A DNA stretch of 64,000 nt from an uncultured Bacteroidota bacterium (lineage in GTDB: Bacteria > Bacteroidota > Bacteroidia > Chitinophagales > Saprospiraceae), in contig CAIZLM010000072.1 of NCBI GenBank assembly GCA_903933805.1, positions 50,496 through 114,495 of the forward strand, given 5' to 3'. Of this stretch, positions 45,697 through 54,016 are shown one piece after another. Position 1 is the first letter of the stretch. Each line of letters begins with the position of its first letter. A program made the position numbers and the translations under genes. The notes under the pieces were generated by a model. That model saw only the letters and a list, made by a program, of their open reading frames with translations. It did no database searches and had not been told where the DNA came from.

Positions 45697-45776
45697 GTAA
45701 CTGGTTAGCGTGGTCGCGTCTGAGACAAAAAAGTGGCCATTTTTTGGGCCAGACTGCGTACCACTCAACCAGTTGC
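45697..45776 (+). repeat. IS66-like MITE, short form, copy I
   Basis: An 80-bp short form with intact left end GTAACTGGTTAGCG and right end CAACCAGTTGC, matching the long form with one internal repeat and the central hairpin removed. It lies 6 bp from the hppD stop codon and upstream of the M14 gene. No target duplication is visible. Confidence 0.9.
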
Positions 45777-45781
45777 GATAA

Positions 45782-46909
45782 TTAAAGCGTACCCCTCAGT
45801 TCTTGTTCGCGTTCAATGGCTTCGAAAAGCGCTTTGAAGTTTCCTTTACCGAATGACTTGGCTCCTTTTCTTTGGATGACCTCAAAAAAGACTGTCGGAC
45901 GATCTTGAATGGGTTTTGTAAATATCTGGAGTAAGTAGCCGTCTTCATCGCGGTCAACCAGAATATTCATACTGCGGAGATCCTCAATGCTTTCATCAAT
46001 GGTGCCAACCCGTTCGAGCACGTCCTCGTAATACGTTTCAGGAACATAGAGAAAATCAACACCATTGGCGCGCATCTGCGCGATGGTAGCCATAATATCA
46101 TTGGTGGCAACGGCGATGTGCTGTACGCCGGCTCCTTTGTAGAAATCCAGGTATTCATCGATTTGGCTCCGCTTGAGCCCCTTTGCGGGTTCATTGATCG
46201 GAAATTTAATGTAACCGTTGCCATTGCTCACAACTTTCGACATGAGTGCGGTATATTCCGTTGAAATATCGTTGTCGTCGAAAGTAATGAGGAGTTTGAA
46301 GCCCATCACATCTTGGTAAAATTTCACCCATTTGTTCATAGCACCCAATTCGACGTTGCCCACGCAGTGATCAACATATTGAAAACCAACCGATTTTGAT
46401 GGATAGGCATTGGTTCTCGGGATAAAACCGGGCATAAAGGCGCCGGAATATGCACTTCGCTCCACAAACGTGTGAATGGTCTCGCCATACGTATGAATGG
46501 CAGCTACCACGACGGATCCGTGGTCGTCGTGCAGTGTCTTGGGCGCGAATGCAGACTGGGCGCCGCGCTCCAATGCTGTATAATAGGCTTTTTCAGCGTC
46601 ATCAACCCACAAGGCCAGCACTTTAACGCCGTCGCCATGCAAGGCCACATGTTTCGAAATCTCCGTATCAGGCAACAACGAAGACGTCAGCACGATGCGC
46701 ACCTTGTTTTGCTGGAGCACGTAGCTCACACGGTCAAATACTTTTGTTTCAGGACCACAGTAGGCGACCAACTCGAATCCGAGTGCTGCCTGATAATACA
46801 TGGCGCTTTGTTTGGCGTTGCCCACATACAATTCAAGGTGATCGGTGCCGTTGATGGGAAAAGTATCTGTGGCGGAAGAGGTGACGGCGGGCTTGGTTAA
46901 GACGTCCAT
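45782..46909 (-). CDS. hppD: 4-hydroxyphenylpyruvate dioxygenase
   Basis: Fe(II) enzyme that turns 4-hydroxyphenylpyruvate into homogentisate in tyrosine breakdown. It has 375 residues and two vicinal-oxygen-chelate domains. The three iron ligands lie in the C-terminal domain: YVDHCVGNVE (His), GVQHIAVATNDI (His) and VFFEVIQRKG (Glu). The C-terminal gating helix GNFKALFEAIEREQELRG is complete. Homogentisate dioxygenase is not in the window. MITE copies I and J lie on either side of the gene. Confidence 0.96.
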   Translation of the reverse strand: MDVLTKPAVTSSATDTFPINGTDHLELYVGNAKQSAMYYQAALGFELVAYCGPETKVFDRVSYVLQQNKVRIVLTSSLLPDTEISKHVALHGDGVKVLALWVDDAEKAYYTALERGAQSAFAPKTLHDDHGSVVVAAIHTYGETIHTFVERSAYSGAFMPGFIPRTNAYPSKSVGFQYVDHCVGNVELGAMNKWVKFYQDVMGFKLLITFDDNDISTEYTALMSKVVSNGNGYIKFPINEPAKGLKRSQIDEYLDFYKGAGVQHIAVATNDIMATIAQMRANGVDFLYVPETYYEDVLERVGTIDESIEDLRSMNILVDRDEDGYLLQIFTKPIQDRPTVFFEVIQRKGAKSFGKGNFKALFEAIEREQELRGTL

Positions 46910-46962
46910 GATGGGTGGTAAGTAATAAGTGTTAAAAACAGTGATTGGTCATTATTCGGGTG

Positions 46963-46970
46963 CAAAAGTA
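46963..46970 (-). promoter_or_regulatory. Bacteroidota -7 box for hppD
   Basis: TACTTTTG on the minus strand, 54 bp upstream of the hppD start. The only TTG nearby gives a short 13-bp spacer, so the -33 box is not supported. Confidence 0.4.
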
Positions 46971-47068
46971 AAGAAAGGCTGTCCAATATTTACTGCGCAG
47001 TTTATTTAACAAAAGGGGGTGATTGCTCCGAAAGCGTGTAAGATACACCCTATTCCGTTACAAAAAAC

Positions 47069-47146
47069 GTGACGGGTTGGTTGGTCGCACCTGAGACAAA
47101 AAAGTAGCCATTTTTTGGCCAGTCAGCGGGCCACCCAACCCGTTAC
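47069..47146 (+). repeat. IS66-like MITE, short form, copy J
   Basis: A 78-bp short form, GTGACGGGTTGG to CCACCCAACCCGTTAC (ends nearly perfect inverted repeats). The flanks are A-rich and give no clear duplication. It sits between the glutamine synthetase terminator and the hppD promoter. Confidence 0.88.
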
Positions 47147-47148
47147 AC

Positions 47149-47189
47149 AAAACAGGCAGCCTACGGGATACCCCGTGGCTGCCTGTTTT
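47149..47189 (-). terminator. Terminator of the glutamine synthetase III gene
   Basis: A 13-bp perfect stem (AAAACAGGCAGCC with GGCTGCCTGTTTT) topped by a second 5-bp stem (ACGGG/CCCGT). It is 21 bp after the gene's stop codon and the minus-strand transcript ends in Us. A strong bidirectional-looking terminator. Confidence 0.88.
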
Positions 47190-47209
47190 ACACATCAAAC
47201 AACTGCTGT

Positions 47210-49402
47210 TTAGCGAATAAACAACAATTCGCGGTATTTTACCAGTGGCCAGTATTGATCGTCCACGATGGCTTCAAGGTCGTCTGCGGCTTCACGTATG
47301 GCCTCCATTTGAGGTTTCACCTGGTGGCAAAAGATGTCTGCTTCAGCGCGTAGCGACTCCGCTTTGTGGGCTTTTGCATAGGCCACTTGCAGTTTTTGCA
47401 ATCCACCGTGGATTACTTCCATGTTAGCAGAAACGCGGTGGAGCAGTTCCAATTGCAACGTCGCACCTTTCAGCATATCGATGGCGCGGAGTGCGGCTAC
47501 ATTGTCTGCCAATTCTTTCTGATACCGCAAGGTAGCAGGCAGTACAAATGAATTGATCAACTCCTCCAGAGATTTGGATTCGATGTCGAGTTTGGTTACA
47601 TAGCTGTGCAACTGAACAGCATGGTAGGCTTCCAATTCGACGTCATTCATGACACCAGATTTGCCGTAAAGATCCTGTGCAAGTTTTTTACCCAATACAT
47701 CCAAGGCCTCCGGGGTGGTGGCGAAGTTGTTGAGTCCACGTTTTTCAGCTTCCGCCTTCCACTCATCGGAATAGTTGTTTCCTTCAAAACAGATTGGCTT
47801 CAACTTGCGAATATAGGCTTTCAAGACGGTCAGGATGGCTTCGTCTTGGGTTGTACCACCGGCGACAAGCTGGTCCACATCTGCCTTAAATTCCGTCAGT
47901 TGCAAGCCCATCATGGCATTCATAACGGCCATCGGGCCAGCGCAGTTTTGGCTGCTGCCCACCGCGCGGATTTCAAATTTATTGCCCGTAAAGGCAAAGG
48001 GAGACGTACGGTTGCGGTCGGTATTGTCCAGTTCCAGGTTGGGTAGTTTGGCGATCAGGTCGAGCACGCGTTTCACTTCCTGGCCGTCCTGGTTTTGGGA
48101 ATTGGCTATTTGATCAAGCAGGTTGGTCAGCGCTTCTCCAATAAACACCGAAATAATGGCTGGCGGTGCTTCATTGGCGCCAAGTCGGTGGTCATTGCCG
48201 GCGTGGGCAATGCTGGCACGGAGGATATCGGCGTATTGGTGCACTGCGGCAATGGTGTTGACAAAGAACGTAAGGAACCGGAGGTTGGTGCCCGGGTTTT
48301 TACCGGGAGAAAGCAAGTTCACACCCGTATTCGTACCCAAACTCCAGTTGTTGTGTTTACCGGATCCATTCACCCCTGCAAAAGGCTTTTCATGCAACAG
48401 CACGCGGAGTTTGTGGCGGCGCGCCACGCGCTCCATCAAGTCCATCAACAATTGGTTGTGGTCAATGGCCACATTGATCTCTTCAAAAATTGGCGCCACC
48501 TCGTATTGACTGGGCGCTACTTCATTGTGACGGGTGCGTACCGGAATACCAAGTTTGTAACATTCTGTCTCCAGGTCGCGCATAAACGCGTACACACGCT
48601 CCGGAATTGACCCAAAATAGTGGTCTTCCAACTGTTGATGCTTGGCAGCAGGGCGACCCAGCAGGGTTCGACCAGTCATCGCAAGGTCGGGCCTGGCGTT
48701 GAACAACGCGTCGTCAACCACAAAATATTCCTGTTCCCAACCAAGGGTAGCCGTGATTTTGTGAACGTTCTCATCAAACATCTTCGCCACCGGCACAGCA
48801 GATTTGTCGAGAAACGACTGCGAGCGCAACAAAGGCAACTTATAATCCTGCGCCTCACCACCGTAAGTCACAAAAATAGTGGGAATACACAGCGTTTTAC
48901 CTTCCCCTACTGCCAGGATAAACGCCGGACTACTGGGATCCCAAACAGTGTACCCTCGGGCCTCAAAAGTGCTGCGCATACCACCGGAAGGAAACGAGGA
49001 ACCATCAGGCTCTTGTTGCACCAATGCTGATCCGGTAAACTCCTCTATCACACGACCATCGTGCGTCAGGGTGAAAAACGAATCGTGTTTTTCGGCTGTT
49101 TTACCGGTAAGTGGCTGAAACCAGTGTGCAAAGTGGGTGCAACCTTGTTCCTCAGACCAGCTTTTCATACCCTTCGCAATGACATCTGCAACGTCACGGG
49201 TAAGCTTCTGCCCACTTTGCACGGCGGCCTTCACGGATAAATAGGCGTTTTCGGGCAAATACTTTTTCATTGCATCATCATTGAAAACGTTTTCGCCGAA
49301 ATACGATGCAATTTTTTCCGCTTTGGCTTCCGCAAAATCTGCTGAAAAAGGCTCCGTGCGGCTTTCCATATTTTGGAGTGCGTTAAAACGAGAGAGGGAC
49401 AT
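47210..49402 (-). CDS. glnN: Glutamine synthetase type III
   Basis: Makes glutamine from glutamate, ammonia and ATP, the main ammonium-assimilating step. The length (730 residues) and motifs are those of the large GSIII type found in Bacteroidota: GCTHFAHWFQPLTGKTAEKHDSF, GSSFPSGGMRSTFEARGYTVWDP, ATLGWEQEYFVVD, RTRHNEVAPSQYEVAPIFE, NGSGKHNNWSLGTNTG and the nucleotide-site RTSPFAFTGNKFEIRAVGSS. ATG 49402 gives MSLSRFNALQN, the usual GSIII beginning; longer in-frame starts add unlikely residues. It is a monocistronic unit with a strong terminator. Confidence 0.95.
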   Translation of the reverse strand: MSLSRFNALQNMESRTEPFSADFAEAKAEKIASYFGENVFNDDAMKKYLPENAYLSVKAAVQSGQKLTRDVADVIAKGMKSWSEEQGCTHFAHWFQPLTGKTAEKHDSFFTLTHDGRVIEEFTGSALVQQEPDGSSFPSGGMRSTFEARGYTVWDPSSPAFILAVGEGKTLCIPTIFVTYGGEAQDYKLPLLRSQSFLDKSAVPVAKMFDENVHKITATLGWEQEYFVVDDALFNARPDLAMTGRTLLGRPAAKHQQLEDHYFGSIPERVYAFMRDLETECYKLGIPVRTRHNEVAPSQYEVAPIFEEINVAIDHNQLLMDLMERVARRHKLRVLLHEKPFAGVNGSGKHNNWSLGTNTGVNLLSPGKNPGTNLRFLTFFVNTIAAVHQYADILRASIAHAGNDHRLGANEAPPAIISVFIGEALTNLLDQIANSQNQDGQEVKRVLDLIAKLPNLELDNTDRNRTSPFAFTGNKFEIRAVGSSQNCAGPMAVMNAMMGLQLTEFKADVDQLVAGGTTQDEAILTVLKAYIRKLKPICFEGNNYSDEWKAEAEKRGLNNFATTPEALDVLGKKLAQDLYGKSGVMNDVELEAYHAVQLHSYVTKLDIESKSLEELINSFVLPATLRYQKELADNVAALRAIDMLKGATLQLELLHRVSANMEVIHGGLQKLQVAYAKAHKAESLRAEADIFCHQVKPQMEAIREAADDLEAIVDDQYWPLVKYRELLFIR

Positions 49403-49888
49403 ATTATACTGGGATATGAATTTATGAAAAGATGAGAAAATTTGCAACTGATGTTTGCCCATTGCCAAATCTGGTGGAATAAATGCCACAACACACACCG
49501 CTCCGCTGGCGGATACCTGCTAAACTACTGTTCCGATAAAAACAACTTTGGGTAACGGGGCTGTCTCCACATTTGCCGAGCAGCGTCGACATTCCGAAAT
49601 CACAATAAGGGGAGGAATGACAGATAAAGGGCATTGCTTATGGGTAAAATGCCTTTGGATGGCACAAAATTAAAGCAATTATTACACAATCATGAACTAA
49701 TCTTTAATTTTCACAATTGTTAACAAAACTGAAACGAAAAATATAAAAACAAAAAATCACGATTAATTTTAACTTAATTTTGAAAATAAAAAACATTGTA
49801 TAATAATATTTTTCATCAACCAGTTTTGCCATTAGATCAACAGGCGCCATCAATCAAAAATACTGTATTTCTCGCACCTGAAAAAAGG
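49403..49888. other. Long AT-rich region upstream of glutamine synthetase III
   Basis: A 486-bp gap holding the glutamine synthetase leader and, further right, very AT-rich DNA to the stop of the DUF2064 gene. One TAnnTTTG box is annotated. No gene, riboswitch or strong hairpin was recognised. Confidence 0.5.
49665..49672 (-). promoter_or_regulatory. Bacteroidota -7 box upstream of glutamine synthetase III
   Basis: TAATTTTG on the minus strand, a perfect TAnnTTTG, 263 bp upstream of the start codon. This would mean an unusually long leader of about 255 nt. No -33 box lies at the normal distance. Confidence 0.3.
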
Positions 49889-50485
49889 CTAAGTTCGCTG
49901 CTGATACGCTTCCCAATCGCTGGCTTCGTCTATGTCAGCCAATGTGGGCAATAAAAGGTATGATTTTCCCATCGCGCGCACACGCTCCAAGGTTTGGGCC
50001 AGTACCTCCTCGGTACTCCAAACCATGCCGCTGAAAACAGCCGGTTCAAAAACTTTCATTCCCAAGAGGTAATAGCCTCCATCAGAAGCCGGACCAACCA
50101 CAAAATCAACATTGTCCATTGCTGCAAATGCCTGCTCCAGGATATGACTGCTCAGTTCCGGACAATCACTGCCAACAATCACCACCCGCTCCGCTCCACC
50201 GCGAAATGCTCGGTCAAAAGCATCCTCCATGCGCAGGCCAAGATCGCCTTCACGCTGATTGTGTTCAACAAATAAATGCCTTGGCCATTCGGTTTCTGCT
50301 GTAGGAACACCGTCACTGTAGAACAACCAGCGCTCACACGTTGTTCCCATCACCGCAGCCCTGGTTTTGTCGAGTAGCAATCGGTAAATACGCAACGCTT
50401 CCTCTACGCCCATGGTACGCGCAAGCCTGGTTTTTACCTTTCCCAAAACAGGATTTCGAATGAAAATGATCAGTACCTTTTTCAA
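49889..50485 (-). CDS. TIGR04282/DUF2064 family glycosyltransferase-like protein
   Basis: A nucleotide-sugar-transferase-fold protein of the DUF2064/TIGR04282 family, some members of which are linked to arsenosugar synthesis. The diagnostic N-terminus is KKVLIIFIRNPVLGKVKTRLARTMG; further blocks are FVEHNQREGDLGLRMEDAF, VIVGSDCPELS and FVVGPASDGGYYLLGMK. TTG at 50485 gives the family start and 198 residues. A longer frame opens at an ATG at 50584, but its first residues are encoded by MITE remnant K and are not family-like. Arsenic genes are not nearby, so the substrate is open. Confidence 0.85.
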   Translation of the reverse strand: MKKVLIIFIRNPVLGKVKTRLARTMGVEEALRIYRLLLDKTRAAVMGTTCERWLFYSDGVPTAETEWPRHLFVEHNQREGDLGLRMEDAFDRAFRGGAERVVIVGSDCPELSSHILEQAFAAMDNVDFVVGPASDGGYYLLGMKVFEPAVFSGMVWSTEEVLAQTLERVRAMGKSYLLLPTLADIDEASDWEAYQQRT

Positions 50486-50528
50486 CTTGTTGATATTTGC
50501 AGCGGCAGAATTGGAACTTTGCGCACTC

Positions 50529-50604
50529 GCAACTACTTGGGTAATTGCGTATGAACGTAAAAAATCATTTTTTTTGCCAAACAACGTGCCACCTAACCAG
50601 TTCC
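50529..50604 (+). repeat. IS66-like MITE, degenerate short form, copy K
   Basis: About 76 bp. Only the right end is well kept (ACGTGCCACCTAACCAGTT); the left part is badly diverged. It lies between the divergent DUF2064 and riboflavin synthase genes and extends the DUF2064 reading frame upstream. Confidence 0.6.
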
Positions 50605-50630
50605 CACATTAAAACTCCCCACCATTCATT

Positions 50631-51239
50631 ATGTTTACAGGCATTATTGAAGCCCTCGGAAGGGTAAAACACATTGAAAAAGATCGTTCAAACGTACATT
50701 TTACGATAGAAAGTCTCATTTCACATGAATTAAAAATTGACCAAAGCGTAAGCCATGACGGCGTTTGCCTAACGGTAGTGGCTGTTGATGAAAACACTCA
50801 CCGCGTCACAGCCATCGCCGAAACGTTGGGCCGTACCAGCCTTGATGCCTGGCAGGTTGGCAATTTAATCAACCTAGAACGATGCCTACCCATCGGGGGA
50901 CGCCTCGACGGACACTTGGTACAAGGCCATGTGGACGATGTAGCCGAATGCGTCGCGGTGGAAGATCAAGGAGGCTCTTGGGCTTGCACGTTTCGATATA
51001 ATCCCTCCATAGAACGCCTTTTGGTCGACAAAGGTTCGATCTGCATCAACGGCGTGAGCCTAACTGTGGTAACACCAGCGGCAAATATTTTTCATGTTGC
51101 CATCATTCCTTACACTTGGGAACACACCAATTTTCAACAATTGCTCCCAGGATCACGGGTTAATATTGAATTTGACATCATCGGTAAGTACGTAGCCGCC
51201 ATGGCCAAATTCGCTCGAAACACACAAATTGAACCATAA
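50631..51239 (+). CDS. ribE: Riboflavin synthase, alpha subunit
   Basis: Joins two lumazine molecules to make riboflavin. It has 202 residues with two tandem lumazine-binding beta-barrels: the first starts MFTGIIEALGRV with SVSHDGVCLTVVA, and the second has LVQGHVDDVAECVAVEDQGG with SICINGVSLTVVTPA. The C-terminal helix (GSRVNIEFDIIGKYVA) forms the trimer contact in known structures. Its stop codon abuts MITE copy L. Other rib genes are not in the window. Confidence 0.96.
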   Translation: MFTGIIEALGRVKHIEKDRSNVHFTIESLISHELKIDQSVSHDGVCLTVVAVDENTHRVTAIAETLGRTSLDAWQVGNLINLERCLPIGGRLDGHLVQGHVDDVAECVAVEDQGGSWACTFRYNPSIERLLVDKGSICINGVSLTVVTPAANIFHVAIIPYTWEHTNFQQLLPGSRVNIEFDIIGKYVAAMAKFARNTQIEP

Positions 51240-51311
51240 AAACAGCTCGGTCGCGTCTGAGACAAAAAAGTGGCCATTTTTTGCCAGACAGCGCGCCTAC
51301 TAAACAGTTAC
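51240..51311 (+). repeat. IS66-like MITE, short form, copy L
   Basis: A 72-bp short form starting right after the ribE stop codon and ending CTAAACAGTTAC. The left end is worn (AACAGCTCGGTCGCG). It contains the GTCTGAGACAAAAAA/TTTTTTGCCAGAC hairpin, which could terminate ribE transcripts. Confidence 0.82.
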
Positions 51312-51383
51312 AAGGCGTTATACCTATCCCATTGGAAACATCCTTGAGTACCAAGTTCAACCGTCAACAATCAACAGCCTATC

Positions 51384-53888
51384 ATGTGTAAAACCCTCGC
51401 TTTTCTCCTCCTCTTTGTGCCACTCCTCTCTTTTGCCCAAAAGCCGGCAAAACCGTCCTCCGCAGATCTACAGTTGGCCATTAAAAAATTAAATGTGCTG
51501 GGCACAGTCCTCTATGTCGCGGCACACCCCGACGATGAAAATACGCGCATGATCAGTTACCTGCGCAATGAAAAACTTTATGATGTTACCTACCTTTCAC
51601 TCACACGGGGCGATGGGGGACAGAACTTGATCGGCACCGAAATACGGGAGTTGCTGGGGGTGCTGCGCACGCAAGAATTGCTGATGGCCCGCTCTGTTGA
51701 CGGTGGAAAGCAATTGTTTTCCCGCGCAAACGACTTTGGATATTCCAAAAACCCGGAAGAAACCCTGCGTTTTTGGAACAAAGACGCCGTCCTGTCGGAT
51801 GTCGTGTGGGCCTTCCGAAAAACACGCCCCGATGTGGTGATCAACCGCTTTTCTCACGATAAAAAATATGATACCCACGGGCACCACACCGCATCAGCCA
51901 TGTTGTCCGTAGAAGCTTTCGACCTGGCGGGGAAAGCTGATGCCTACCCGGAACAGTTGTCGCTGGTGCAACCTTGGCAGCCCCGCCGTCAATTTTTCAA
52001 TACTTCCTGGTTTTTTTACGGCAGTCAGGAGGCATTTCAAAAAGTCGATAAAACAGGACTTTGGCCCGTTGATATGGGTGTTTGGCTGCCCTTGAAAGGA
52101 AAAAGCAACGGTGAAATTGCCGCAGAAAGCCGCTCGATGCACCGATGCCAAGGTTTTGGAATGCTCAGCTCTCGTGGCTCCTCCATGGAATACCTCGATT
52201 TTGTGAAGGGCGACAAACCATCCAACCAAAACCTTTTTCAAGACATCAATACAACCTGGACACGGGTAGATGGCGGCGCTCCGATTGGCGAACTGCTCAC
52301 CCGGATAGATCAAAATTTTCACCCGGAAAACCCCGCCGCTGCCATTCCGGATTTACTGCAAGCCATGCAGTTGATCAAAGCGCTTCCCCAGGGATTTTGG
52401 CGCGATAAAAAACTGAATGAAATCAAACTGGTGATCCAAGGCTGCCTCGGGCTGTACCTCGAAGCTACCAGCAATGAACCCACCGCAACTCCCGGCGAGC
52501 GAGTGAAACTTCGGTTGGAGTGCATCGCCCGTGCCACCGGCAACGAAGTAACACTCACCAGCGTAAGCGTCAACCCGGGGCTGTTCGATACTATTTCCAG
52601 CACTGTCCTTGACGTCAACAAAGGATGGCTGCTCGAAAAATCGATAAAAATACCCGAAAATGCGACATTTACAGCACCCTATTGGCTTGGAAAACCTTCT
52701 TCCGTGGGTATGTATGAAGTGCCAGAACAGACCTTGCGAGGACTTCCAGAAACACCACGGTTCGTGTCGGTCCACTGGGCCATCACGGCAAACGGGATTC
52801 CGCTCGAATACGATACCGATGTCGCATGGAAAACAGGGGAACCGGCAGTCGGAGAAGTTTGGCGACCCTTTGAAGTGTTGCCCCCTGTCTTCGTAGAATT
52901 TACAGAGTCTTCTTATTTGTTTACCAAAAAAGAGCACGACGTCACGGTGCGGGTAAAAGCCGGCAGAGACAACGTAACAGGAATTGTACATGTATCAGCA
53001 CCCGGAAATGGCTGGACGATCAAATCAAGAGCACTGCATGGGCAAGCGTTTGAGTTCAGCAAAAAAGGCGAAGAAAAAACGTTCACCTTTCATGTTAATG
53101 CTCCTGAGGCCAGTACAGAATGCCTCCTCCGTGCAACCGCTGAGACCGCAGGTGGCGTGTACAACAACCGGCTTGTTTCCATTAAATATGACCACATACC
53201 ACAACAAAGTGTGCTGTTGCCAGCAACCGCACATGCTGCCCGTTTCGATTTGCAGATAAAAGCCAAAAAAGTGGGGTATTACATGGGCGCCGGCGATGAG
53301 GTGCCCGCCGCACTCCAGCAAATGGGCTGCACCCTGACCCTTTTGACAGACAAAGATGTGGAACTGTCAAATTTGAAAAAATTTGATGCCGTGGTGGTGG
53401 GTATCCGCGCCTACAACACGAAAGAGGGACTTGCTTTTCATCAAAAAGCGCTTTTGGCGTATGTAAATGCCGGAGGTACGCTCCTTATTCAGTACAATAC
53501 AAACGGTGAATTGACGGTGGAGGATTCAAAACTCGCACCGTTCCCACTCAAACTTTCCCGGACGAGGGTAACCGACGAAACTGCTGAAGTACGCTTTATA
53601 TTACCGGGACACCAAGCACTAAATTATCCCAACAAATTGACGAAAAATGACTTCAATGGATGGGTCCAGGAGCGTGGACTGTATTTTCCGGGAGAGTGGG
53701 ATGCGGCCTTTGAAGCGCCACTGTCGATGAATGATGCAGGAGAAAAACCTGCTGATGGCGCATTGTTGATCGCCAAATATGGCAAAGGGCATTACGTGTA
53801 CACCGGAATATCGTTCTTTCGCGAACTACCCAATGGTGTGCCGGGAGCTTATCGGTTGTTTGCCAACTTATTGTCTCTAGGGAAATAA
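51384..53888 (+). CDS. PIG-L family deacetylase with long C-terminal extension, exported
   Basis: An 834-residue exported protein. A signal peptide (LAFLLLFVPLLSFA) precedes a PIG-L/LmbE N-acetylglucosaminide deacetylase-type domain: zinc motif VLYVAAHPDDENTR (about residue 42-55), LSLTRGDGGQN and the His pair in YDTHGHHTA. The middle (about 390-620) is beta-rich, with immunoglobulin-like spacing (VTLTSVSVNPG, HDVTVRVKAG). The last about 200 residues look like a ThuA/glutamine-amidotransferase-like fold (FDAVVVGIRAYNT, YVNAGGTLLIQYNT, YGKGHYVYTGISFFRELP). This kind of fusion is common in Bacteroidota. The substrate is unknown; a cell-envelope or dietary amino sugar is plausible. Confidence 0.88.
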   Translation: MCKTLAFLLLFVPLLSFAQKPAKPSSADLQLAIKKLNVLGTVLYVAAHPDDENTRMISYLRNEKLYDVTYLSLTRGDGGQNLIGTEIRELLGVLRTQELLMARSVDGGKQLFSRANDFGYSKNPEETLRFWNKDAVLSDVVWAFRKTRPDVVINRFSHDKKYDTHGHHTASAMLSVEAFDLAGKADAYPEQLSLVQPWQPRRQFFNTSWFFYGSQEAFQKVDKTGLWPVDMGVWLPLKGKSNGEIAAESRSMHRCQGFGMLSSRGSSMEYLDFVKGDKPSNQNLFQDINTTWTRVDGGAPIGELLTRIDQNFHPENPAAAIPDLLQAMQLIKALPQGFWRDKKLNEIKLVIQGCLGLYLEATSNEPTATPGERVKLRLECIARATGNEVTLTSVSVNPGLFDTISSTVLDVNKGWLLEKSIKIPENATFTAPYWLGKPSSVGMYEVPEQTLRGLPETPRFVSVHWAITANGIPLEYDTDVAWKTGEPAVGEVWRPFEVLPPVFVEFTESSYLFTKKEHDVTVRVKAGRDNVTGIVHVSAPGNGWTIKSRALHGQAFEFSKKGEEKTFTFHVNAPEASTECLLRATAETAGGVYNNRLVSIKYDHIPQQSVLLPATAHAARFDLQIKAKKVGYYMGAGDEVPAALQQMGCTLTLLTDKDVELSNLKKFDAVVVGIRAYNTKEGLAFHQKALLAYVNAGGTLLIQYNTNGELTVEDSKLAPFPLKLSRTRVTDETAEVRFILPGHQALNYPNKLTKNDFNGWVQERGLYFPGEWDAAFEAPLSMNDAGEKPADGALLIAKYGKGHYVYTGISFFRELPNGVPGAYRLFANLLSLGK

Positions 53889-53917
53889 AGCAAGTTGATG
53901 GGTTGGCCTCTCAACAC

Positions 53918-53993
53918 CGCCAGCGCTGCGTCCAGTGAAAAACATGATCCTAAGCCTCTCACACGGCGAAATTCAGCGGACGCAGCGCTGGCG
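53918..53993. terminator. Inverted repeat between convergent genes
   Basis: Perfect 16-bp arms CGCCAGCGCTGCGTCC (53918-53933) and GGACGCAGCGCTGGCG (53978-53993) around a 44-nt loop, 30 bp after the PIG-L gene stop and 24 bp from the DUF4290 gene stop. The position suggests a bidirectional terminator, but the long loop and missing T-run are unusual. Confidence 0.5.
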
Positions 53994-54016
53994 TAAACTC
54001 CACCGAATAAACGTCG

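Noticed and set aside
49403..49660. Possible riboswitch or attenuator in the glutamine synthetase leader
   Set aside because: Only a weak 6-bp hairpin and no known riboswitch signature; the long leader itself rests on one -7 box.
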